From Bog-159 sp963707465 (GTDB taxonomy: Bacteria; Acidobacteriota; Terriglobia; Bryobacterales; Bryobacteraceae): a DNA stretch of 64,000 nucleotides. The stretch lies in assembly GCA_963707465.1 (NCBI GenBank), contig CAVPQK010000013.1, forward strand, positions 1,054,001-1,118,000, in the 5' to 3' direction. Positions 1 through 8,642 of this stretch are shown in pieces (positions within the stretch are counted from its first letter, which is position 1; the number at the start of each line of letters is the position of its first letter). The notes under the pieces are model-generated. The model did not search any database, was not told the DNA's origin, and saw only the letters and a program-made list of their open reading frames with translations. Made by a program: the position numbers and the translations under genes.

Positions 1-960
1 CTTTCCGGCGGCGAGCCTTTCCTGCGCGAGGATCTGGCCGAAATTGTGGCGCTGTTTGTCCAGCGCAACGGTGTCCGCAACGTCAATCTGCCAACCAATG
101 GGCTCCTGCCGGAAAAGATCTTCCGCACCATGGACCGCATGCTGGAGCTTTGTCCGGACGTGTCCATCGACCTGAACTTCTCCCTCGATGGCCTGGCCAA
201 CACGCACGATTCGATCCGTGGCGTGCCGAACAATTTCGTCCGCACGCTCGCCACTATCGAACAGGCCGAGCGCCGCTATGCGGGCGTCCAGCGGCTGCGG
301 CGCAACGTGCTCACCGTGATTACGCGCGAGAACTACAACGAGATCGTGGCGCTGGGCTTGCACCTGATGGAGCAAACCCATATCGACGGGCAGTATTTCG
401 AAGTGGTGCGTGGCGCCGCGCCCGATCCCACCCTGAAGCAACTCACCGAACAGGGCGTCGCCGCCCTGCACCGCCGGCTCATGCCCTTCCATCGCCATTA
501 TGCCGACAAGCTCTTCGCGCGCTTGCCGCCCGGGGCGCGGCAATTCGCGAAGATGTATTACCTGGGTAATTTGCGTTTCCACTTCGATCTGCACGAACAC
601 TGTCTGGAGTCGCCGCGAAAATGGCCGATGCCTTGCACGGCCGGCGAAACCTCCATCGTAATCGACCACAACGGCCGGTTCCGCGCTTGCGAGATGCGCG
701 GCATCGTGGGGGACCTGGCGGAGTTCGATTTCGACGTGCGGCGCGCCCTGCAGTCGGAGGCCATGCGCGCGGAGGTGCGCGCGATCCCCGAGGCGAATTG
801 CTGGTGTACGCATAGCTGCTTCATTCAGGACAGCTCCAAGTTCCAGCCCAGCGTGCAGCTCTTCCACATCCCGTGGGCATGGTTCCGGCAGCGGATCGAC
901 AGGCTGCCGGAGCTGCCGGCCGCCGAACTGGAGCGATTCAAAGCGCTGGAGCTGGCCTGA
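1..960 (+). CDS. Radical SAM/SPASM protein, 5' end outside window
   Basis: The frame is open from base 1, so the start codon lies outside; 319 residues are visible. They begin at the glycine-rich SAM-contact motif SGGEP (visible residues 2-6), so the CxxxCxxC loop holding the catalytic [4Fe-4S] cluster must lie just upstream. The C-terminal third has a SPASM-like cysteine set: PCTAGE (Cys about 212), FRACEMR (Cys about 230) and NCWCTHSC (about 267-273), as in enzymes with auxiliary Fe-S clusters that modify peptides or small substrates. The stop at 958-960 abuts the GTG of the next gene, suggesting co-transcription. The substrate cannot be told from the sequence. Confidence 0.85.
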   Translation, partial: LSGGEPFLREDLAEIVALFVQRNGVRNVNLPTNGLLPEKIFRTMDRMLELCPDVSIDLNFSLDGLANTHDSIRGVPNNFVRTLATIEQAERRYAGVQRLRRNVLTVITRENYNEIVALGLHLMEQTHIDGQYFEVVRGAAPDPTLKQLTEQGVAALHRRLMPFHRHYADKLFARLPPGARQFAKMYYLGNLRFHFDLHEHCLESPRKWPMPCTAGETSIVIDHNGRFRACEMRGIVGDLAEFDFDVRRALQSEAMRAEVRAIPEANCWCTHSCFIQDSSKFQPSVQLFHIPWAWFRQRIDRLPELPAAELERFKALELA

Positions 961-961
961 G

Positions 962-1378
962 GTGACTACCGTCGTGGCGGCTATCATACGACGCGGCGGG
1001 CGCATCCTGATTTGCCGCCGGACCGCGGCGCAGGCGCATCCGCTGAAATGGGAATTTCCGGGCGGCAAGGTGGAAGAGGGCGAAAGCCCGCCACAAGCGC
1101 TCATCCGCGAGCTACGGGAAGAACTGGCCATCGACGCGCGGATCGGGGGCGAGACAGAGCGCTACGAATACAGCTACCCCGGCAAAAGCGCCATTTTGCT
1201 GATATTTCACGCAGTGAGCGATTTCGACGGCGAACCGCGCAACTGCGTGTTCGAAGAGATCCGATGGGTCGCGCCAAGCGAGTCGACCGGTTTTGATTTT
1301 CTCGAAGGAGACATCGGCCTGGTAAAGCGCCTTGCAAAAAGCATGGAACCACGGATGGACACAGATGAACACAGATAA
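962..1378 (+). CDS. mutT: NUDIX hydrolase, MutT/8-oxo-dGTP diphosphatase type
   Basis: A 138-residue protein starting with GTG one base after the upstream stop. The Nudix box is plain: GGKVEEGE followed by RELREEL (about residues 32-55), matching Gx5Ex7REUxEE with the usual final Gly replaced by Ala. The start MTTVVAAIIRRGGRILICRR and the WEFPGGK signature are typical of MutT-type sanitation of oxidised nucleotides. The last residues, about MEPRMDTDEHR, are encoded by the left arm of a long palindrome, so the native C-terminus was probably replaced or extended by that repeat. MutT-type function is a family inference; another nucleoside diphosphate derivative could be the substrate. Confidence 0.85.
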   Translation: MTTVVAAIIRRGGRILICRRTAAQAHPLKWEFPGGKVEEGESPPQALIRELREELAIDARIGGETERYEYSYPGKSAILLIFHAVSDFDGEPRNCVFEEIRWVAPSESTGFDFLEGDIGLVKRLAKSMEPRMDTDEHR

Positions 1379-1426
1379 AAACGCGGTGTCTTATCTGTGT
1401 TTATCTGTGTCCATCTGTGGTTCCAT
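1343..1426. terminator. Long palindrome between convergent genes (bidirectional terminator candidate)
   Basis: The arms 1343-1378 and 1391-1426 are 36 bases each and complementary at 34 positions. The two mismatches become G-U pairs in the plus-strand RNA, leaving a 12-nt loop. It sits exactly between the convergent mutT and skp genes and includes the mutT stop codon. The arms are made of repeated ATCTGTG-type words related to short repeats elsewhere in the window. A terminator role is inferred from position and structure; there is no long U tract. Confidence 0.6.
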
Positions 1427-1429
1427 TTG

Positions 1430-2023
1430 TTACTTCTTGGGCGCGGGCGGCGGCGTAGCCGGCTTGGCCGGAGCCGCGGCCGACGGCGAGTTCTTATCGT
1501 ACAGGGCGATGACGTCCTGCGTGATGTCGGTACCGCTGGCCGCGAACAGCACTGGCGACTGCTGCGAGCTCACGTCCAGAATCAGGGTGTAGCCGTTGTC
1601 TCTGGCGTACTTATCCATCACGGCCATGATGCGCTGCCCCAGTTCCTGCGTGATCTTGTTTTGTTCCTGGTCGAGCTCCGCTTGCGCGTCCTCGGTCTCG
1701 CGGTTCAGGCTCTTGGTGGTCTGATCGATCTCGCGCGCAAGCTTCTGCTTGGCCTCTTCGCTCATGGTGTTGCTGCCCTTGCGCATTTGTTCCTGCAATT
1801 GCGCGATGGTGCTCTGCTTCTTCTCGAGCTCACTTTTTCTGGGACCGAATTTGGCGGTCAGGTCGGCGGCCGCCTTCTGCCCATCCTTGGTGGCGATGAT
1901 GGCGTTCTGAAAGGCGATGATCCCGACCTTTGCCTGAGCCGGGGTCGCCGGCGCGGTCTGGGCGGGGGCCAGCAAGGCTGTCCCCAGAGCGATGGCGGGA
2001 AGAAAAACACAATTCTTTGTCAA
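1430..2023 (-). CDS. skp: Periplasmic chaperone OmpH/Skp family
   Basis: About 197 residues. I choose the TTG at 2023, because AAGGAG stands 8 nt before it and the product then begins with a normal signal peptide (LTKNCVFLPAIALGTALLAP), whereas the longer open frame adds a poor N-terminus. The mature protein has a short strand (KVGIIAFQNAI), a long charged helical middle rich in K, E and Q (about 60-130) forming the Skp tentacles, and a closing strand segment NGYTLILDVSSQQ. The tail is Ala/Pro/Lys-rich. Skp escorts unfolded outer-membrane proteins to the BAM complex. It lies 64 bases downstream of bamA on the same strand, the usual bamA-skp order. Confidence 0.85.
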   Translation of the reverse strand: MTKNCVFLPAIALGTALLAPAQTAPATPAQAKVGIIAFQNAIIATKDGQKAAADLTAKFGPRKSELEKKQSTIAQLQEQMRKGSNTMSEEAKQKLAREIDQTTKSLNRETEDAQAELDQEQNKITQELGQRIMAVMDKYARDNGYTLILDVSSQQSPVLFAASGTDITQDVIALYDKNSPSAAAPAKPATPPPAPKK

Positions 2024-2087
2024 GCTGAAAACTCCTTGATTTCGTATCGATACTAACATATTGCATCAGGTTGCAGCCGGCCGCGCC

Positions 2088-5027
2088 TCAGAAGGTTCGG
2101 CCGATGGTGAAGCGGAACAGATCATGCTGTTCGAGGAACGGATAAGCGTTGCCATAGGACAGAATGGCATTGTCAAAGGTCGCCGCGTTCGGAAAAATCG
2201 AGCGGTCGTACACGATGGGCGGCTGCAGATACTCGCGCACCAACAGCGGATTGTACGCCCAGTACACGCGGAAAGGCGCCTGCACCACGGGCAACAGCAC
2301 TTGCAGCTCCAGACCGGTGGACATGCGCGGCTTCTGCGTCCCGGGATATATGATCGCCTTTCCCTGGAACCCGGCAGTGGGGTATGTGTCGTTCAAATAA
2401 TCGACGCGCGCCGGATCCATATTCAGTTCGCCCGGGCGCAGGATGCGATCGATACCCGCATCCGCGAAGATAGCCAGGACCACCGGTCCGAAGATCGGGA
2501 TACGGTACTCGAAATTGCCGACTACGTGCGCGTCGCCGCCGGGGAAGGCGAGCTGGTAGATCGGAATATTCTGGGTCACGTTGGTGGCCACGCCGCCGAT
2601 GAGCTGGGTGCGCTGCGAGCCATCGTTGTTCAGCACGTTGATGGTAGCTTCGCTGGGAATGAAGGCGATGGGACTGATGCCCCATATCTGGAAACCGCGG
2701 ATATCCTGCTCGCCGCCGATATAGGTGCGGGAGAAGGGCGGTATCTCCTTCCCGCCGTAACCGGTAATCATGGAGCCCAGCAGATGGAACGCCAGGATGT
2801 TCGATTTATGCCAGGGCGCGGGCTTAAAATACTTGCCCTCTATCACGGGCTGGATGGTGTTGACGTTGCCGCCCAGGAAACTGCCCGCGAACGTAGTGGA
2901 GATAAACAAGCTCTTACCGCCGGTAGGCGTGATCGGGTGATTCACCGTATTGTAGGTGAACGAGGGAACAATGCGGCTGGTCCGGATGCCGGTGAGGGCG
3001 TTCGGGCCGACGATTCCGCTGAAATTGATGTAATCGAAATAGGAGGTGGCGGCGGTGGTCTCCGTCTTGACGCTGGAGATGTCGTAGCCGTAAGTAATGC
3101 CGAGGCGGGAGAAGCTGCGCCGCAGCGGATAGCTCATCGACGCCGAGAAGCCGTGGCCGGTTTGAATGTAATTCAGCAGGTTTTGCGAGCCCAGCGCGTT
3201 GAACAGCGGGATCAGGTTCTGCCCGGCGAGAATGGATGCTTCGCGGCCCTGGTTGTAATCGAAGCGGGTCAGGTGGGCTTCCACGCCGACTTGTAGCGGA
3301 AGGTCCAGGAAATATGGCTCCGTGAAACCGGTCGACACGCTGCGCATGCGCGTGCCCAATTGCGAGTTGATGGAAACCGTGTCGCCCAATCCCAGGAAGT
3401 TATTGGTGGCATAGTTCAATCCCACGAAGCTGCCCGCAATTCCGGAGACGCCTCCGTTGAGGCCGATGGTGTTCTTCCCGCGCTCTTTGACTTTTAGCGT
3501 GATATCGACGGTGCTGGTCTGCGTGTTGCGCTTGATGTCGGCGGCTTCTTCAGCTTTCAACGCTTCGAAGTAGCCGAGCTGATTCAAGCGCAGAATGCTC
3601 AACTCCCACAGACGATTGTTGAAAATGTCGCCCTCGTCCAGCATGATCTCGCGGCGAATCACCTTGTCGCGCGTGGTGGCATTGCCCGAGAAATCGATGC
3701 GGCGCACGAAGAACTGCTTGCCCTCGTCCGCGGTCAGCGTGAGGTCGATTTTGTCGGTATTGGGTACCGGATCGAAGGTGGGTTCGGGCACGAAATCGAT
3801 GTAGCCGAACTCGCCGTAGAGTTTGCGCAGATTCTCAATGCCTTTGCGCAGCTTGGCGGTGGAGAAAGGATCGCCTTCGGACATGCCGAACAACGGGCGC
3901 ATCAGCGTTTCCGGCGTGCGGAACAGCTTGACTCCGACGAAGGTAATCTTGTTCAGCCGGTACAAGCGGCCTTCTTCGACCGGCAGGGTGATATTCATGG
4001 CCTTGCCGGGATTGTTCTCGCGGATCAGGGGAAGTTTGAAACCGTGCCCGCCGGTATTCACCAATTCGGTCTTTTCATCCAGAACCCTGGCCAGGAAATA
4101 GCCTTTGGATTGATACGCGTCGCGGACGCGCTCCTTATCCTCTTCCAGCTTCGAGGAATCGTAGGTCGAGGCAAAAACATTTTCGAACAGGATGGAGTAG
4201 GGAATGCCGTAGCCGTGCGAGTTCTTCATGGCGCGGATCACTTCGCGTTGAGTGAAGGCGTGGTTGCCTTCGATGGTGATCTTGCCGACCTTGATCTTGG
4301 GACCTTCGTTGACGTTGAAAACGATTTCGAGCGAGGATGGCGGAACCTGGCGCACTTCCGGCTCGACGGTAGCGAACTGACGGCCGCGCTCGGCCAGGTA
4401 TTCCTTGATCACCACGGCCGCGTGTTGCACCTTGTTGGGATCGTACTGCGACTCGACCGAGAGGCCCACCTTGCGCTCTTTGAAACGGTCCAGGACTTCC
4501 GAGACGGTGAGGGATTTCAGGTTATCGTACTTGATGGAGCGCACCACCCGGCGCTCCGTGACGACGAATCGCACGATCACGCCGCCGCCCGGCCCAGCTT
4601 CGGTTTCCATGCGAATGTCGTCGAAACGGCCGCTGTTCCACAGCGACATGAAATCGCGGTGAAGGTCGTCCTCGTTGAAAATATCGCCCTTCTTGGTGGC
4701 GATAAGGGCGCGCATGGTATCCTGCTGCACGCGGCGCATACCGGTAAATACGATCGCCTCGATAACTTGCCCGCCGGGCTGCAGCTTGGGCTGTTCCGCG
4801 GGTTTGGGAGCTTCGAGAGTAGGCTGTTGCGGGGCTGGTTTCGCCGGCTTCTCGGGCTGGGCCGCTTCGGGCACCGTTTCAAACGGGTTCTGCGGCTTCT
4901 TTTCCTGCGCCGGCGGCGGCGCCGGAGCGGGCTGTTGCGGCGGATTCTGAGCCCAAGCGATCGAAGCTACGGCGGCGCAGAAGCAAACAACGGCAATGGA
5001 CAGGCAGGCGCGCCTGTGACAAATCAT
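2088..5027 (-). CDS. bamA: Outer membrane protein assembly factor BamA
   Basis: About 979 residues. ATG 5027 is preferred over GTG 5045 because GGAAAGG precedes it by about 9 nt and a signal peptide follows at once (MICHRRACLSIAVVCFCAAV...AWAQ). A Pro/Gln/Lys-rich linker (about 30-90) leads into a series of POTRA domains (about 95-470; e.g. VIEAIVFTGMRR, KVGKITIEGNHAF, FVRRIDFSGNATTRDKVIRR). A C-terminal Omp85 beta-barrel ends in Phe (FRFTIGRTF), the outer-membrane insertion signature. The barrel contains the expected VRGF-like motif as DIRGFQ. BamA is the core of the machine that folds beta-barrel proteins into the outer membrane; skp lies just downstream. Confidence 0.95.
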   Translation of the reverse strand: MICHRRACLSIAVVCFCAAVASIAWAQNPPQQPAPAPPPAQEKKPQNPFETVPEAAQPEKPAKPAPQQPTLEAPKPAEQPKLQPGGQVIEAIVFTGMRRVQQDTMRALIATKKGDIFNEDDLHRDFMSLWNSGRFDDIRMETEAGPGGGVIVRFVVTERRVVRSIKYDNLKSLTVSEVLDRFKERKVGLSVESQYDPNKVQHAAVVIKEYLAERGRQFATVEPEVRQVPPSSLEIVFNVNEGPKIKVGKITIEGNHAFTQREVIRAMKNSHGYGIPYSILFENVFASTYDSSKLEEDKERVRDAYQSKGYFLARVLDEKTELVNTGGHGFKLPLIRENNPGKAMNITLPVEEGRLYRLNKITFVGVKLFRTPETLMRPLFGMSEGDPFSTAKLRKGIENLRKLYGEFGYIDFVPEPTFDPVPNTDKIDLTLTADEGKQFFVRRIDFSGNATTRDKVIRREIMLDEGDIFNNRLWELSILRLNQLGYFEALKAEEAADIKRNTQTSTVDITLKVKERGKNTIGLNGGVSGIAGSFVGLNYATNNFLGLGDTVSINSQLGTRMRSVSTGFTEPYFLDLPLQVGVEAHLTRFDYNQGREASILAGQNLIPLFNALGSQNLLNYIQTGHGFSASMSYPLRRSFSRLGITYGYDISSVKTETTAATSYFDYINFSGIVGPNALTGIRTSRIVPSFTYNTVNHPITPTGGKSLFISTTFAGSFLGGNVNTIQPVIEGKYFKPAPWHKSNILAFHLLGSMITGYGGKEIPPFSRTYIGGEQDIRGFQIWGISPIAFIPSEATINVLNNDGSQRTQLIGGVATNVTQNIPIYQLAFPGGDAHVVGNFEYRIPIFGPVVLAIFADAGIDRILRPGELNMDPARVDYLNDTYPTAGFQGKAIIYPGTQKPRMSTGLELQVLLPVVQAPFRVYWAYNPLLVREYLQPPIVYDRSIFPNAATFDNAILSYGNAYPFLEQHDLFRFTIGRTF

Positions 5028-5207
5028 GAATACATACCTTTCCACTCTGCGCTGTTACGGAGACGTAGACTTCCAGGAAACCGTTTCACTCGGGCTAAGC
5101 CAGGTCGCAGATTGACAAAAGTCCATTCTAGCCAATGCGGACAGCGCATTACAACAGGTCGAGTTGGCACAGGTGTGACGCGCAGGCACACGGGCGGGCT
5201 GCGCGAA

Positions 5208-5996
5208 TCAAAGCAGCGTTAATTCCAAGGGTGCGCCGGCCGCGCAGCCAAGCAGCTTCGCGGCGGACGCCTGGCCGACCGAGATTTCGTAATAGCCCGC
5301 GCTGCCCACAATCAGGAACGGCTCGCCAGGACCGCGCTCGGCATAGTGCCGCGCCAGCACGCCGACCCGCTGTGGACCTACGGCCATCTTGAACCCGCGT
5401 TTGTCCAGGTCGGGGAAGTCCTCGGCGGAGAAGTTGGTGACCAGGTTCCCGAAGCGATCCACTTTCAGGATGGCGCCTGTCCAGGTGCGGCGTCCCGTGC
5501 GCGCGGGCTTGTCGAAATCCAGGCGCAGATAGTCCGCGATGAGCTTGCCGAAACGCGCGGGTGCCATGCCGCCTGCCAAATGCCCGGCTACCGGCGCGAA
5601 GATGTCACGGCCGTGAAACGTCTGGCTCACCGCCGGCAGGAAGTAGCGTGCGTTCGAGATCGCGCGCACCTTGTGTTTTTCCCGCGCGTAGATCATGGAA
5701 AGCACCCCATTATCGGGCGCGGTGAAGGATTGTCCCGCGGCCTGCGCCAGAATGGGACGGCGGGAAGTTCCCACGCCGGGATCGACCACCACGACGTGTA
5801 CTGTGCCGCGTGGAAAATATTTGTATGCCTGAGCGATGGTGAAGGCCGCCTCGCCGATTTCGAAGGCCCCGATGCCGTGGCTGATATCCACGATGCGCGC
5901 GCGCGGGCAGATCGAAACAATCACGCCTTTCATGACCCCCACATAGTGGTCGGACAGGCCGAAATCGGTGGTCAGGGTAATCAGCGGTGCGGGCAT
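5208..5996 (-). CDS. S-adenosyl-L-methionine hydroxide adenosyltransferase family (DUF62)
   Basis: 262 residues from ATG 5996; the frame is open further upstream, but that extension is antisense to the cysteine desulfurase gene and unlike the family. Family motifs are in order: TDFGLSDHYVGVMKG (about 8-22), VVVDPGVGTSRR, TAPDNGVLS, TFHGRDIFAPVAGHLAGG, and DRFGNLVTNF near the C-terminal beta-barrel. Members hydrolyse SAM to adenosine and methionine with an activated hydroxide; halogenases of the same fold use Cl or F. The Asp and Asn of APDNG and FGN are present. It is divergent from the next gene, with only 17 bases between the starts. Confidence 0.85.
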   Translation of the reverse strand: MPAPLITLTTDFGLSDHYVGVMKGVIVSICPRARIVDISHGIGAFEIGEAAFTIAQAYKYFPRGTVHVVVVDPGVGTSRRPILAQAAGQSFTAPDNGVLSMIYAREKHKVRAISNARYFLPAVSQTFHGRDIFAPVAGHLAGGMAPARFGKLIADYLRLDFDKPARTGRRTWTGAILKVDRFGNLVTNFSAEDFPDLDKRGFKMAVGPQRVGVLARHYAERGPGEPFLIVGSAGYYEISVGQASAAKLLGCAAGAPLELTLL

Positions 5997-6013
5997 TGTT
6001 AGAATGAAAAGAC

Positions 6014-7183
6014 GTGCAGCGTTTCTACTTCGATCACAACGCGACCACCCCGGTGTCTCCGGAAGTGCTGGAGACCGCGGTGGAGTGTCTCGGTCAAGTG
6101 TATGGTAACGCTTCCAGCATCCATCATTTCGGACAGGCCGCCAAGCAGCGGCTGGAGATGGCGCGGCGACAGGCCGCGTCGCTGATCGGCTGCCAGCCAC
6201 GGGAGATCGTGTTTGTGAGCGGCGGCACCGAGGCCGACAACCTGGCGCTGTTTGGAATTGTGCGGTCGGCTTTGCATGAAGCGGGGAAAGCGTCGCGGCA
6301 CGTCGTTACTACCGCGATCGAACATCCGGCCGTGCTGAACGCCTGCGCGCAACTGGAGCGCGAGGGTGTTGCCGTGACTTACGTCCCGGTCGGCCCCGAT
6401 GGCATCGTGGACCCGGAAGATATCCGGCGCGCGCTGCGGGCGGACACCGTCCTGGTTTCGGTGATGCACGCGAACAACGAATTGGGGACTGTGCAGCCGG
6501 TGGCCGAGATTGCGGCCATCGTGCGCGCTGCGGGCGTCTGTCTGCATGTGGACGGGGTGCAGGCCTTGGGCAAGATTCCAGTGGACGTGGATGCGCTGGG
6601 CGCGGATCTCTACAGCGTGAGCGGCCACAAGATCTATGCGCCCAAGGGGATCGGCGCGCTGTACGTGCGGCGCGGCACGCGGCTGGGGGCGATTCAGTTT
6701 GGCGGGCATCACGAGCGGGATCGGCGTCCCGGGACGGAGAACGTGCCGGGCGCGGCGGCGTTCGGCTGCGCGGCGGCTTTGGCGGAGGCGCGCCTGGAGA
6801 CGGATGCGCAGCGCTTAGGCGGGTTGCGCGACCGGCTGGAATCGGCGATCCTGGAGCGCATCCCGCGCACCGGCGTCAACGGCCATCGCACGGCGCGCAC
6901 GCCCAATACGGCGAACATCTACTTCGACGGGCTCGAAGGCGAAGCGTTGGTGATCGCGCTCGACCTGCGCGGCTTTGCCGTTTCGAGCGGCGCCGCCTGT
7001 TCAAGCGGAGCCGTGGAGCCGTCGCACGTGCTGACGGCCATTGGGCTGACGGCGGACCGGGCGCGCGCCAGCATCCGCTTTTCCCTCGGTCGCGCGAACA
7101 CGGTGGAACAAGTGGATGCGCTGGTGGAGGCGGTAGCAGCGTCGGTGGCACACCTACGCAAGTTGTCCCCGGCGTTGGTATGA
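6014..7183 (+). CDS. iscS: Cysteine desulfurase, NifS/IscS class
   Basis: 389 residues starting with GTG 6014. It is a PLP fold-type I enzyme with SGGTEADNLALF (about 69-80), a PLP-stacking His in AIEHPAV (about 104), the Schiff-base Lys in SVSGHKIYAPKG (Lys about 206), and the persulfide Cys in SSGAACSSGAVEPSH (Cys about 329). It removes sulfur from cysteine for Fe-S clusters and tRNA thiolation. Its stop overlaps the next start as ATGA (7180-7183), and the next gene is mnmA, which uses exactly this persulfide sulfur, so the pair is translationally and functionally coupled. There is no iscU or iscA beside it. Confidence 0.93.
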   Translation: MQRFYFDHNATTPVSPEVLETAVECLGQVYGNASSIHHFGQAAKQRLEMARRQAASLIGCQPREIVFVSGGTEADNLALFGIVRSALHEAGKASRHVVTTAIEHPAVLNACAQLEREGVAVTYVPVGPDGIVDPEDIRRALRADTVLVSVMHANNELGTVQPVAEIAAIVRAAGVCLHVDGVQALGKIPVDVDALGADLYSVSGHKIYAPKGIGALYVRRGTRLGAIQFGGHHERDRRPGTENVPGAAAFGCAAALAEARLETDAQRLGGLRDRLESAILERIPRTGVNGHRTARTPNTANIYFDGLEGEALVIALDLRGFAVSSGAACSSGAVEPSHVLTAIGLTADRARASIRFSLGRANTVEQVDALVEAVAASVAHLRKLSPALV

Positions 7184-8274
7184 TTGCCGTGGCGATGAGC
7201 GGGGGCGTGGATAGCTCGACGGTAGCGGCGCTGCTGGCGCGCGACGGACAGCCCGTGGTGGGCCTGACCATGCAGCTCTGGAATCAGCGCCGCATGCCAG
7301 AGCTTTCCGTGGAGGGCGCCACCGGACGCTGTTGCTCGCTCGACGATGTGTACGACGCGCGCCGCGTGGCGGAGCAGATCGGCATTCCATATTACGTCGT
7401 GAATTTCGAGCGGCAGTTCGAGGAGCGCGTGATCCAGCCGTTCGTCGACGAGTATCTGGCGGGACGCACGCCGATTCCGTGTACGCTGTGCAACAACTTC
7501 ATCAAGTTCGATCAGTTCCTGGAGATGGCGGACGCCGTGGGCGCGGGACAAATTGCGACCGGCCACTATGCCCGCATTACTTTCGATGCGGCCGCCGGGC
7601 GCTATCAGTTGCGCACGGCCGTGGATCCGACCAAGGACCAGACGTACTTCCTGTTCGGGCTGACCCAGGCGCAACTGGCGCGCAGCCTGTTTCCGCTAGG
7701 CGAAATGCGCAAGGACGAAGTGCGGCGGCTGGCGCGGGAGATGCAACTGGCGGTGGCGGATAAGGGCGAGAGCTTCGAGATCTGCTTCGTGCCGAACGGC
7801 GATTATGCCGCATTCATGGACGCGTATCTGCGCGACAAGGGCGCGCCGGAGATCGAGACGCGCGGCGAGATCGTCACCGCCGCCGGGCGCAAGCTGGGCG
7901 AGCACGGCGGTGTGCATCATTTTACGGTGGGGCAGCGCAAGGGCTTGGGCATCGCCACGGGCGAACCGCTCTATGTGATTGCGACGGATGCGCAGTCGCA
8001 GCGCGTCACCGTGGGGAGCAACGAGCAGTTGCTGCGCGCCACCCTGACCGCCCGCGAAGTGAATTGGGTTTCCATCGCGGGCTTGCAGGCGCCGGTGCGC
8101 GCGGCGGTGAAGATTCGCAATAGACACGTGGCCGCCCCGGCGACCCTGTATCCCACGCTCGAGCCCGCGCGCGTGGAGGTGCGGTTCGACGAGCCGCAGC
8201 GGGCTGTGACTCCTGGGCAGGCGGCGGTGTTTTACGACGGGGATTTGGTGCTGGGCGGCGGGTGGATTGAGTGA
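7180..8274 (+). CDS. mnmA: tRNA-specific 2-thiouridylase MnmA
   Basis: 364 residues. The N-terminal PP-loop ATPase motif AMSGGVDSS is at 5-13. The two catalytic cysteines are present: Cys101 in PIPCTLCN and Cys202 in FEICFVPNGDY, which form the disulfide/persulfide pair. HHFTVGQRKGLGIA marks the central domain, and the C-terminal beta-barrel ends at ...GQAAVFYDGDLVLGGGWI. MnmA thiolates U34 of Lys, Glu and Gln tRNAs. The start lies inside the desulfurase stop (ATGA overlap), so sulfur donor and tRNA thiolase are made together. Length and motifs are complete. Confidence 0.95.
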   Translation: MIAVAMSGGVDSSTVAALLARDGQPVVGLTMQLWNQRRMPELSVEGATGRCCSLDDVYDARRVAEQIGIPYYVVNFERQFEERVIQPFVDEYLAGRTPIPCTLCNNFIKFDQFLEMADAVGAGQIATGHYARITFDAAAGRYQLRTAVDPTKDQTYFLFGLTQAQLARSLFPLGEMRKDEVRRLAREMQLAVADKGESFEICFVPNGDYAAFMDAYLRDKGAPEIETRGEIVTAAGRKLGEHGGVHHFTVGQRKGLGIATGEPLYVIATDAQSQRVTVGSNEQLLRATLTAREVNWVSIAGLQAPVRAAVKIRNRHVAAPATLYPTLEPARVEVRFDEPQRAVTPGQAAVFYDGDLVLGGGWIE

Positions 8275-8642
8275 GGCCGGACGCGGCCTTCCGCGGCCAA
8301 CAAACGATCTGTTGATTCACATCGCTCGACTCTGAGCCAACAGCGAGCCAACAACACTCCGTACCCTCTCGGACGAGAGGATCCTGCCTAATGCGGCTTC
8401 CAGTTCGCTCTCGTCGGCACACTTGACAGTGTTTTCCCTATTGAAGCATGATCACCGTTCCGGCACCGTGGTGCGGCACGCCGGGTCCGACGTGGCAATT
8501 GGTGGCCGCCATGCTGCGCAATCAGCGAGGGAACTGGAGGAGAGGCGGCCAGTGCCGCCAGCCCAGGAGTTTGCACACGAATTTCGTATGCGCGGGTAGC
8601 GCGTCAACTTGTGGCCGCTGCCCCAGTCCGGGAGACGTGAAT
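8275..8642. other. Intergenic stretch between mnmA and the accessory cassette
   Basis: About 370 bases with no convincing gene on either strand. A small GC hairpin follows the mnmA stop at about 8282-8295 (stem CGCGG/CCGCG). A TTGACA is present at 8423-8428, but no matching -10 element is seen at the right distance. This is probably the left border of an accessory island. Confidence 0.4.

Noticed and set aside
2061..5222. Two long plus-strand frames opposite bamA
   Set aside because: Shadows of the bamA codon pattern; no domain or start signal.
5997..6712. Minus-strand frame overlapping the cysteine desulfurase start, and the longer N-terminus for the SAM hydroxide adenosyltransferase
   Set aside because: The family begins at MPAPLITLTTDFG (ATG 5996); upstream residues are antisense to a conserved gene.
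8423..8450. TTGACA as a promoter upstream of the accessory cassette border
   Set aside because: No -10 element at a suitable distance and no gene starts downstream on that strand.
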